Shown piece after piece: positions 1 to 7,072 of a stretch of 64,000 nucleotides of DNA. Position 1 is the stretch's first letter; every line of letters begins with the position of its first letter. This DNA is from an uncultured Alphaproteobacteria bacterium (GTDB taxonomy: Bacteria; Pseudomonadota; Alphaproteobacteria; UBA9655). A program made the position numbers and the translations under genes. Under the pieces are notes generated by a model that worked only from the letters and a program-made list of their open reading frames with translations, had not been told where the DNA came from and searched no databases. The stretch spans positions 10,658 through 74,657 of the forward strand of contig CALBSK010000001.1 in assembly GCA_937967795.1 (NCBI GenBank). The letters are read 5' to 3'.

Positions 1-409
1 CGTTTTGATCCTCAACATATTTTGTAAAAGTAAGAGAACCAGTTACCTTTGCGATTTTCTTTCTTGTTTTTTCATTCGCTTACCTTAAGTTTAAGAAGGT
101 CCCGGGATCCCTTGCGTCGTTTTTAAAAGAAAGAGGGGTAACTTCCAGATACACCTTTCTTTCTCCCCGATTGTACAGACTTTCCCTTTTCCGGGGCTAC
201 CGGATCCCAGAAATTTCTCCCACTACCTAGGGTTGATTATTCATAAAAAAAATAAAAAATACAGAAAAATTGTGAAATGGCCAATAAAAAAACTTGACTT
301 ACCCTTCGAGCTCTCTAGGTTCTGTTCTTTAAGTGGCCCCTACAATAAAGGATAGATTTTCTTTTAAAATCTGTTAAAAATTGACAAAATCAAACTAAAT
401 TTATTTGTA
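1..409. other. Intergenic leader with dispersed repeat
   Basis: No gene is visible in these 409 bases. Most of the stretch (about 81-300) is copy A of a long dispersed repeat described separately. The last 100 bases are very AT-rich and run into the first glycosyltransferase gene. Confidence 0.6.
81..300. repeat. Long dispersed repeat family 3, copy A (short form)
   Basis: This stretch is nearly the same as 27112-27425. Shared blocks include TTTAAGAAG-TCCCGGGATCCCTT, the run CTTTCTTTCTCCCCGATTGT, TTTTCCGGGGCTACCGG, and a tail of TCATAAAAAAAATAA then ATGGCCAAT. Copy A lacks about 100 bases of the other copy; the gap falls between short ACTTTCC repeats, which suggests deletion by slippage or recombination there. 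The repeat is non-coding in copy A as far as I can see. Confidence 0.85.
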
Positions 410-1537
410 ATGGTGGACATGTCTCATAATAAAAGAATTCTATTTGTTGGAAACTCTCTTTTCGATATGATTAAATGTCGGGAGCATATTATGATTCATA
501 TGGCACAGGCGGGGTATGATGTCCATCTTATCGCTCCTCAAGACACTTCTTTCGAGCTTCTTCCGCTGATTTCCTGGCATAAGTGGTTTTTAAAACCTCA
601 AAGTCATAATCCCCTTTTTGAAATTATTTCTTTTTTTCATTTACTCATTTTACTTCTCTTGTTAAGGCCTTCTCTTGTTTTCTCTTACACGGTTAAGGCA
701 AACTTTTATTGCTCCTTAATGGGGAAAATACTTGGGTTTAAAACCTATAGCATTGTAACAGGCTTAGGTCGAGTTTTTACCATTCCTTCTCCTCTCTATC
801 GTTTTGCGAAAAGAATCATCTTATGGGGGCTACAGTTAAATACGCAAATTTGGGTCATGAATCATTTTGATTTTCGTTATTTAAAATCTCTGACCAGAAA
901 GCTCCGTATAGATCATATGCCTGGTGAAGGTGTAGATGCTTTAAGATTCTCTCCCCTCCAAGAAAGAATGTCTGGTGAAATAACACATTTTCTCTTTATT
1001 GGTCGTTTGCTGAAAACAAAAGGACTCGAAGAGCTTTTTCAAGCGGTGAAAAGTCTTCGACAAAAAGGGCATTCCATTCATCTTAAAATTGCAGGTATTT
1101 ATGATCCAAATGATCTGGATACAATTAATAAAACACAAATGGAAGAATTAATTAAACAAGGTCTCGTTGAACATTTAGGGTATGTTGAAGATGTAAGGTT
1201 CCTTATTCAGCAAAGCGATTGTCTCGTGCTTCCTTCTTACCGAGAAGGGCTTCCTCGTGTGCTTCTAGAAGCTAATGCAATGCAGTGCCCTACCATTGTG
1301 ACCCATGTGCCAGGATGTAAAGATATTGTGAAGGAGGGGGTAAATGGTTTTCTTTGCCCTCCCCGATGTAGTAAGAGTTTGGAAAGAGCTTTACAAAAGT
1401 TCATGGCTCTTTCTGAAAAGGAAAAAGAAAAGCTCGGGATTAACGGTCGAAAAATGATTCTTCAAAACTTTACAACGCACCATGTGCAAAAATTTTATAT
1501 CCAAACTTTAAAAAACGGTGGATTTTTGAGAAGCTAA
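410..1537 (+). CDS. Glycosyltransferase family 4 (GT-B fold)
   Basis: This is a 375-residue family 4 glycosyltransferase. It should transfer a sugar from a nucleotide-sugar donor onto a cell-surface glycan or lipid-linked oligosaccharide at the cytoplasmic face of the membrane. The C-terminal nucleotide-binding half begins near residue 193 (FIGRLLKTKG) and carries the donor-site motif YREGLPRVLLEA near residues 277-289, with the usual two acidic residues seven apart. A hydrophobic stretch near residues 70-92 may attach it to the membrane. The start is uncertain: an in-frame ATG lies nine bases further in and no clear Shine-Dalgarno precedes either one. A family 2 glycosyltransferase follows 13 bases later, so the two probably form an operon for polysaccharide or LPS decoration. 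The acceptor cannot be told from sequence. Confidence 0.85.
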   Translation: MVDMSHNKRILFVGNSLFDMIKCREHIMIHMAQAGYDVHLIAPQDTSFELLPLISWHKWFLKPQSHNPLFEIISFFHLLILLLLLRPSLVFSYTVKANFYCSLMGKILGFKTYSIVTGLGRVFTIPSPLYRFAKRIILWGLQLNTQIWVMNHFDFRYLKSLTRKLRIDHMPGEGVDALRFSPLQERMSGEITHFLFIGRLLKTKGLEELFQAVKSLRQKGHSIHLKIAGIYDPNDLDTINKTQMEELIKQGLVEHLGYVEDVRFLIQQSDCLVLPSYREGLPRVLLEANAMQCPTIVTHVPGCKDIVKEGVNGFLCPPRCSKSLERALQKFMALSEKEKEKLGINGRKMILQNFTTHHVQKFYIQTLKNGGFLRS

Positions 1538-1550
1538 GTTTGGAAGTAAA

Positions 1551-2372
1551 ATGGACAATACACCTCTTATCAGTATCATAATTCCCACTTTCAATAGAGA
1601 AAATGTTATTGTTCAGGCTTTACAAAGTATTATAACGGCCCTTCCTCATGAAATACTTGTTATTGATGATGGATCTCAAGATCAAACAGAGACTCACGTT
1701 CGACAACTTGCTCTTCCAAACTTAAAGTACATAAAGCACTCCTTTAATCAAGGGGCTGCTGCCGCTCGCAACACAGGCATTCAATTGGCAAAAGGACAAT
1801 ATATTGCTTTTCTCGATTCAGATGACCTTTGGTTTCCTTATAAGTTGGACCATCAGTTGAATTTTCTAAAATCACATCCTCGCCACCGCGCATGCTACAG
1901 CGGGTTTTTATACAAAAAAAGCTCAGGGAAAACGGAAGTTCGATCTCCTCATCAAGAGAATTGGGAAGATTACCTGAAAGGGTGCTTCATTGCACCAGGA
2001 ACAACTTTATTTATTGAAAAAGGTGTTTTTAATGATATTGAGAATTATTCAATAGAACTTGAGCGCTTAGAAGATTGGGATCTCCTTTTACGTTTTTCAC
2101 ACCAATTTTCCATAGGACGGCTCGATAGGCCATTGGCTATTGTTCGTCAATCTTCTCCTCCACCCTTAAAAAAGGTCGTTCGTTCTGCAGAGACTTTAAA
2201 AAAGATATTTCAAATTCAAGTGGGAAAGAAATCTGGCAAGAGGGGCCTTGCTATTTTCCTCGGAGCCTTAGAACGTGAAAAATTGGTAAGTTCCCTTAAA
2301 AACAAGAAATATTTGCATACATTGTATTATTTAAAGAATTTTGTGTTTTGTAAAATGAATAGGTATTGTTAA
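1551..2372 (+). CDS. Glycosyltransferase family 2 (GT-A fold)
   Basis: This 273-residue protein has the classic family 2 N-terminus: the nucleotide-binding strand SIIIPTFNREN (residues about 7-17), DDGSQD near residue 44, and the metal-binding DSDD near residue 89. A conserved LEDWDLLLRF segment near residue 165 corresponds to the ED..l..R region that holds the catalytic base. It should add a single sugar to a surface glycan precursor. A GGAAG Shine-Dalgarno lies six bases before the ATG. It sits 13 bases after the family 4 enzyme and ends only four bases before the convergent ABC transporter gene, so the two transcription units meet here without a visible terminator. The donor and acceptor are unknown. 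Confidence 0.85.
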   Translation: MDNTPLISIIIPTFNRENVIVQALQSIITALPHEILVIDDGSQDQTETHVRQLALPNLKYIKHSFNQGAAAARNTGIQLAKGQYIAFLDSDDLWFPYKLDHQLNFLKSHPRHRACYSGFLYKKSSGKTEVRSPHQENWEDYLKGCFIAPGTTLFIEKGVFNDIENYSIELERLEDWDLLLRFSHQFSIGRLDRPLAIVRQSSPPPLKKVVRSAETLKKIFQIQVGKKSGKRGLAIFLGALEREKLVSSLKNKKYLHTLYYLKNFVFCKMNRYC

Positions 2373-2376
2373 AACC

Positions 2377-3099
2377 TCACAAAACCTTTTCTAGAAACTC
2401 TTTGGCTCGTTTTGTTCGGGGTGAAGTAAAGAAATCTTGACTCGATGAATCTTCAACAAGATGGCCTTCATCCAAAAACCAAATTCGATCCGCAACTTCT
2501 CGAGCAAAGCCCATTTCATGAGTTACAATCACCATCGTTATACCGGTATGGGCAAGACTTTTCATCACATTCAGAACTTCCTTCACCATTTCAGGATCAA
2601 GGGCTGAAGTTGGCTCATCAAAAAGAATAGCCTCTGGTTCCATAGCCAGAGCTCGTGCAATCGCAGCGCGTTGTTTCTGCCCTCCTGACAAATGAGGGGT
2701 GTAGGTTTTAAACTTATCCTTAAGTCCTACCTTGTCTAAAAGGGTTTTTCCCAAAGCTTCTGCATCCTTTCGAGACATTTTTTTGACTTTTAAGGGGGCA
2801 TAGATCACATTCTCCAGGGTCGTCATATGAGGAAAAAGATTAAATTGCTGGAAAACCATTCCAATTTTTGCACGAATTTTCCCAATATCAACGCCTTTTT
2901 CATTAATACACAGGCCCTCAATATAAACCTTACCCTTTGTGGGAAATTCTAAAAGATTGATGGAACGCAGAAGGGTCGATTTACCTGATCCGGAAGGACC
3001 AATAATGGCGAGCACTTCCCCGTGTCGGATGGTTCCAGAAATTCCTTTAAGAACGTCATGAGAATCAAAGGATTTATGAAGATGTTCAAGGCGAATCAT
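2377..3099 (-). CDS. Polar amino-acid ABC transporter, ATP-binding protein
   Basis: A 240-residue ATPase of the GlnQ/HisP/ArtP class that powers uptake of polar amino acids. Visible motifs are Walker A GPSGSGKST (about 34-42), the Q-loop region GMVFQQFNLFPHMT, the signature LSGGQKQR (about 138-145), Walker B ILFDEPTSALD (about 160-170) and the switch histidine in VTHEMGFA (about 193). It is the last gene of a three-gene unit. Its ATG overlaps the stop of the permease gene by four bases, a sign of translational coupling. For a bacterium that lives in a host cell such importers supply amino acids it may not make. The exact substrate cannot be assigned. Confidence 0.93.
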   Translation of the reverse strand: MIRLEHLHKSFDSHDVLKGISGTIRHGEVLAIIGPSGSGKSTLLRSINLLEFPTKGKVYIEGLCINEKGVDIGKIRAKIGMVFQQFNLFPHMTTLENVIYAPLKVKKMSRKDAEALGKTLLDKVGLKDKFKTYTPHLSGGQKQRAAIARALAMEPEAILFDEPTSALDPEMVKEVLNVMKSLAHTGITMVIVTHEMGFAREVADRIWFLDEGHLVEDSSSQDFFTSPRTKRAKEFLEKVL

Positions 3100-3767
3100 G
3101 ACGTTTTCAACCTTTTTTCAAGAAGATGAGCGGCAAAGGTGAGAATCATCACGAGAACATAATACAAGGCGCCTGCTATAATAAGAGGTTCAAAATAAAG
3201 ATATTTTTCACTGGCGACGATATTCGCTCGCCTTAAAATATCAGCTCCCCCAATGACCGAGATAAGGGCTGATTCTTTCAGCAAATCGATCGACTCATTT
3301 ACGAGGGAAGGAAGAATCGTGCGGATGGCTTGGGGCAGAATAATATCTTTCATGATCCAAGGATAGGGAATCCCCAGAGAAAGAGCAGCTTCCATTTGAC
3401 CTTTATCAACGGCTAAAATTCCTCCCCGAATGTGCTCTGCAATATAAGCACCTGAGTTTAAGGTGAACGTCAAAATGCCGGCTTCCCAAATTGAAATGGT
3501 GTACCCCGTTAGCTGAGGCGTTGCATGGTAAATGAGCATCAATTGTAAAAGGAGGGGGGTCCCTCTAAAAAGAGAGATGTAAAAACTGGCTCCCCATCTT
3601 AAGGCAGAAAGGCGCCCTACTTTGCAGAGACCTAAAAAAGTTCCCCATAAAAGTCCCAAACACAAGGAGACGGCAGTATAAGCAAGAGTGACTTGAACAC
3701 CTTGAAGAATATAAGGAACGGAAGGCCAAATACGCTCAAAGTCTAAAAGAATCACGGAGTGATCCAT
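3096..3767 (-). CDS. Polar amino-acid ABC transporter, permease
   Basis: A 223-residue inner-membrane permease of the HisM/GlnP family with about five membrane segments. The family EAA loop that docks on the ATPase is visible near residues 115-145 (GAYIAEHIRGG followed by QMEAALSLG). The N-terminal segment near residues 20-45 and the last segment near 195-215 are strongly hydrophobic. Only one permease gene is present, so the transporter probably works as a homodimer, as for many members of the family. The gene overlaps the upstream binding-protein gene by 16 bases and the downstream ATPase gene by four. Confidence 0.92.
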   Translation of the reverse strand: MDHSVILLDFERIWPSVPYILQGVQVTLAYTAVSLCLGLLWGTFLGLCKVGRLSALRWGASFYISLFRGTPLLLQLMLIYHATPQLTGYTISIWEAGILTFTLNSGAYIAEHIRGGILAVDKGQMEAALSLGIPYPWIMKDIILPQAIRTILPSLVNESIDLLKESALISVIGGADILRRANIVASEKYLYFEPLIIAGALYYVLVMILTFAAHLLEKRLKTS

Positions 3768-4504
3768 TTAGCCGTCATCTGCTCCATATCTTCCTTTATC
3801 ATTTTAAGTGCTTCATTGACAGGTGCAACTAAGGCAGATCCTTTAGGGAAAGCAATAGCGAAGGCTTCTCCAGGGACATCTAAAACAACAACTTTGATTC
3901 CCGGCGTTAAAGAGGCGATTTTACGTGCGGTTGAATCTTCTGTTAGGACTCCTTGAACACGCCCATTTTTAAGTTCTTGGACGAGATCTCCCATTTTATT
4001 TAAAGAAACCAAGGACAACCCAGGGATGTTTTTTACCCATTTTTGAGCTAAAATTTCGTGAGAACTTCCCAATTGAACGCCGAGTTTCTTATCACTTAGT
4101 TCTTTTTCCGATGTGAGGGAAGAGCTCTCCGGCACAAGAAGAGCGAATTTATAGGTATAATAAGGGTCCGAAAAATCAACACTTTTACGCCGCTCGTCTG
4201 TTGCGGCTATGGTCGCAATGGCCATATCCGCACGACCCGATTGAAGAGAAGGGATAAGAGAAGGGAAATCAGCTTCCACAATTTTAATGGAACGTCCTAA
4301 ACGCTCTCCCAGTTTATGGATCACGTCCATATCAAAACCAACGACCTTGTCTTCTCCTTGGGTCGTATCTTTAAATTCAAAGGGAGGGTTGTCGGGAGAG
4401 GTTATCACGATGAGTGGTTTTTGGCCTTCTTCACTTTTTTTCTCTCCACATCCTACAAGAGAAAAAAGACTTAAACACACACACACTAATCTGAATAGCA
4501 TCAT
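3752..4504 (-). CDS. Amino-acid ABC transporter substrate-binding lipoprotein
   Basis: A 250-residue family 3 extracellular solute-binding protein. The N-terminus is a lipoprotein signal with lipobox LVGC (Cys near residue 19), so the mature protein should be anchored to a membrane on the periplasmic side. The body shows the family landmarks: IVITSPDNPPFEF near residue 34, VVGFDMDVIHKLGERLG near 55-70, and FSDPYYTY near 115. It delivers the ligand to the permease encoded just downstream. The ligand is likely a polar amino acid, but binding-pocket residues do not let me choose one. Confidence 0.92.
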   Translation of the reverse strand: MMLFRLVCVCLSLFSLVGCGEKKSEEGQKPLIVITSPDNPPFEFKDTTQGEDKVVGFDMDVIHKLGERLGRSIKIVEADFPSLIPSLQSGRADMAIATIAATDERRKSVDFSDPYYTYKFALLVPESSSLTSEKELSDKKLGVQLGSSHEILAQKWVKNIPGLSLVSLNKMGDLVQELKNGRVQGVLTEDSTARKIASLTPGIKVVVLDVPGEAFAIAFPKGSALVAPVNEALKMIKEDMEQMTAKWITP

Positions 4505-4772
4505 GGGGCTCCTTTAATAAAAACTTCTCCTTAGAAAAAGACATCTTTGTTGAGAAGTAAAGGCAAATTTTAAAAAGTTTTTTTATTCTGGTGAGCTCAT
4601 ATTAAAAATAATTTAATCTTATAAGATTATTTTTATAATATTTGATAAACCCTATAAAATGGATTTATCGCATATTTTTACCATTTTTTCATTCTTTTAA
4701 ATTTATATTCAAGGACCCTGATGAAAAAACGAAGATGATGTTTAAGATTAAAAAGAAAGGAGAGTTGGGGAG

Positions 4773-5228
4773 ATGAATCACGAAAAAATATATTTGAGCA
4801 TTCTTGTGTTTCTTTTTTTGAGCGGCGAAGCATTCGGTGGCAAAATTCTCTCGAAACTAAAAAAGCACGATTCAGATGAAACTCAGAAAGGAACACACCG
4901 TAAACCTCTTCAGAAAAATGGATCCCAAAAAGCTATTAAAAATCCAACCTTTCCCGGTCTGAAAGAACTTACAGAACAGCCAGATCCATCTGAAAATGAA
5001 TCGTCAGAGAGCGACAGGAGATCGGTGAAAAAAGATAAGGGTCAAAACAATAAAACCGCAACGTACCATTCGCAATGCCTTGTGGAAAATTCCTCTGAAG
5101 AAAATTGGTCGGGTTCTGAAGAAAGTTCATCCCAAGTAAGTTATCCCCTCATCCTTCAGTATGGAGGCGAAACAAAAATAATCACCACAGAAGAAGAGTT
5201 TTTGAAGTTGATAAGATCCTCCTCATGA
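4773..5228 (+). CDS. Hypothetical exported charged low-complexity protein
   Basis: I do not recognise this 151-residue protein. It begins with a Sec-type signal peptide (hydrophobic residues about 7-20, ending near GEAFGG). The mature part is rich in Lys, Glu, Ser and Asp and is predicted to be disordered up to about residue 120. A short more ordered end (YPLILQYGGETKIITTEEEF) closes it. An AGGAG Shine-Dalgarno stands nine bases before the ATG. It is alone on its strand between two minus-strand genes, and its stop lies four bases before the end of the convergent ilvA. It could be a secreted effector, but nothing shows that directly. Confidence 0.6.
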   Translation: MNHEKIYLSILVFLFLSGEAFGGKILSKLKKHDSDETQKGTHRKPLQKNGSQKAIKNPTFPGLKELTEQPDPSENESSESDRRSVKKDKGQNNKTATYHSQCLVENSSEENWSGSEESSSQVSYPLILQYGGETKIITTEEEFLKLIRSSS

Positions 5229-5231
5229 CCC

Positions 5232-6479
5232 TCAAAACGAAAAATCTAAATCTTCTTCTTTAAAATTTGATGGATAGGGATGGGGAGAAAAGCCGGCAGC
5301 TTTGAATTCGTTTAGAATAAGATCGGTCTGCTCTTTCCCGCGTGTTTCAATCATAATATCAAGCTCGGCCATTTTAATTGGAATTTCATAAATGAGACGT
5401 TGATGCTTAACTTCAAGAATGTTGCTTTGATGCCGTGCGATGATCCCTGCAATCCGCTCTAAAATGCCTGGAGTATCTTCGACTTGAAGGCGCAAAAGAA
5501 CGAGATTGCCTTCATGAATTTGACCCCGCATCATGATGGCAGAGACAAGACGAGGATCAATGTTCCCCCCACTCACAACAATTCCTACATTCTTTTGTGT
5601 AAAGAGGGAGGGGGCATGGAAAAGAGCGGCAAGGCTTGCAGCGCCTGCCCCTTCCACAATCATGCTTTGGCGGCGTGCAAAAAAATCAACAGCTTTTTCA
5701 ATTTCACTTTCTGTTACGACGAGAATATCCTCAAGAAGGTCTTTAAGAATGATTTGAGGGAGCTCCCCCGGTCTTTTAACGGCGATCCCATCAGCGAGCG
5801 TGGTCCCTCCTTTTTTTGTTTCCTTTCTTCCATACAAAACCTGAGTGAAGGAAGCATATCCTTCAACTTCAACGCCATAAATTTGAAGAGACGGTTTGAG
5901 GGACTTAGCCGCTAAAGCTACCCCCGCACAGAGCCCTCCGCCTCCCACGGGGATAAGGAGAACCTCGAGCTCGGGGTGGGCTTCAAGCATTTCTATGCCA
6001 ATTGTTCCTTGCCCCGCAATGACAACCGGATCATCATAAGGATGGATAAGGGTCAAATTTTCTTTAAGCGCCATTTCCTGAGCAATGGCATAGGATTCGT
6101 CCAATGTTTGACCCGCAAGGACGATCCGAGCGCCCCACTTTTCCGTATTGCCGACTTTAGTAGGAGGGGTAAAAAGAGGCATAACAATGGTTGCTGGAAT
6201 CTGCAAATGATGAGCATGAAGGGCAATTGCTTGAGCATGATTTCCTGCAGAAAGGGCGATGACGCCACGTTGTAAAATATCTGGGGCAAGACTTTTGAGT
6301 TTTATGTAAGCGCCTCTTTCTTTAAATGAACCCGTTTCTTGAAAGTTTTCCAGCTTTAAAAAAACATGAGCCTCGAAAGTCTTTGAAAGCGAGGGAGAGT
6401 AAAGAGTGGGTGTTTCAATGACAACTCCTTTTAATAACGCGTGCGCTTGCCGGATATCTTCAAAAGTAAGAAGAGGCAT
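5232..6479 (-). CDS. ilvA: Threonine ammonia-lyase, short ACT-domain form
   Basis: A 415-residue PLP enzyme that deaminates threonine to 2-oxobutanoate, the entry to isoleucine synthesis or threonine catabolism. The PLP lysine is in ETGSFKERGAY (about residues 46-56), and the glycine-rich phosphate loop GGGGLCAG lies near residue 179. A single ACT domain follows at about 330-400 (VEDTPGILERIAGIIARH). That matches the roughly 400-residue single-ACT form rather than the long biosynthetic form with two ACT-like domains. An AGGA Shine-Dalgarno lies upstream of the ATG, with a candidate -10 (TAGTAT) before it. It stands alone, with no other ilv genes nearby. Confidence 0.9.
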   Translation of the reverse strand: MPLLTFEDIRQAHALLKGVVIETPTLYSPSLSKTFEAHVFLKLENFQETGSFKERGAYIKLKSLAPDILQRGVIALSAGNHAQAIALHAHHLQIPATIVMPLFTPPTKVGNTEKWGARIVLAGQTLDESYAIAQEMALKENLTLIHPYDDPVVIAGQGTIGIEMLEAHPELEVLLIPVGGGGLCAGVALAAKSLKPSLQIYGVEVEGYASFTQVLYGRKETKKGGTTLADGIAVKRPGELPQIILKDLLEDILVVTESEIEKAVDFFARRQSMIVEGAGAASLAALFHAPSLFTQKNVGIVVSGGNIDPRLVSAIMMRGQIHEGNLVLLRLQVEDTPGILERIAGIIARHQSNILEVKHQRLIYEIPIKMAELDIMIETRGKEQTDLILNEFKAAGFSPHPYPSNFKEEDLDFSF

Positions 6480-6621
6480 AAGCTAATCCTTTATTTTTGT
6501 TTGCTATACTATGCCATCCTTAACACAGAAGGGAAAGACGGTCTGGGTGAGTTAACCATTTTTTAAAAAATTTACGCTAAAATTCTAAGCAATTGATAAT
6601 TAACGGGAACGGAGGAAAATT

Positions 6622-7023
6622 ATGACACTTACAAAGGATCAATCTAAAGAGATAGTTGACGATTTATTTATTGAAATCTTTAATCGAAAGAATTTTGATT
6701 TAGTGGATAAGTTGTATACGAAACACGCCATCTTATATGGAGAGAATGAGGAATTTGTAGGAAGCGAGGCTATAAAAAAATTAGTCATACGACGCAGCAA
6801 AGCTATTCCGGATCTCCACTTTATCATTGAAGATACAATTATTGAGGGAGACAAGACGGCCATTCGGTGGCGTGCCGCTGGAAAAGCCCTAAGCAACTTT
6901 GCTGGTTTTAAGGCAGGGCATTCTTTAAATTATTGGGGAACCACCATGTGGGAAGTCGATACGGAAGGAAAAATCGAGAAAACATGGTTTAATAGCAGCC
7001 TTCTCGATATTGCTTCAACTTAA
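6622..7023 (+). CDS. SnoaL-like / ester-cyclase family protein
   Basis: A 133-residue member of the NTF2-like superfamily, SnoaL-like branch. The pattern is typical: an N-terminal helix pair with IFNRKNFDLVDKLYT, then IPDLHFIIEDTIIEGDKTAIRWRAAG in the middle, then a WGTTMWEVD strand and a C-terminal ending. Members bind or isomerise small hydrophobic molecules, and many have no known substrate. A GGAGG Shine-Dalgarno is found eight bases upstream of the ATG. It is monocistronic, divergent from ilvA and convergent with the large Sel1-YoeB gene. The specific role is unknown. Confidence 0.75.
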   Translation: MTLTKDQSKEIVDDLFIEIFNRKNFDLVDKLYTKHAILYGENEEFVGSEAIKKLVIRRSKAIPDLHFIIEDTIIEGDKTAIRWRAAGKALSNFAGFKAGHSLNYWGTTMWEVDTEGKIEKTWFNSSLLDIAST

Positions 7024-7072
7024 AATTGAGATTGATCTTTAATTCAGCACTTTTTAAAAAGGAATTCAAGTT

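Noticed and set aside
5484..6275. Plus-strand frames of 143, 74 and 99 codons within ilvA
   Set aside because: They are antisense to a complete threonine ammonia-lyase and show no motif of their own.
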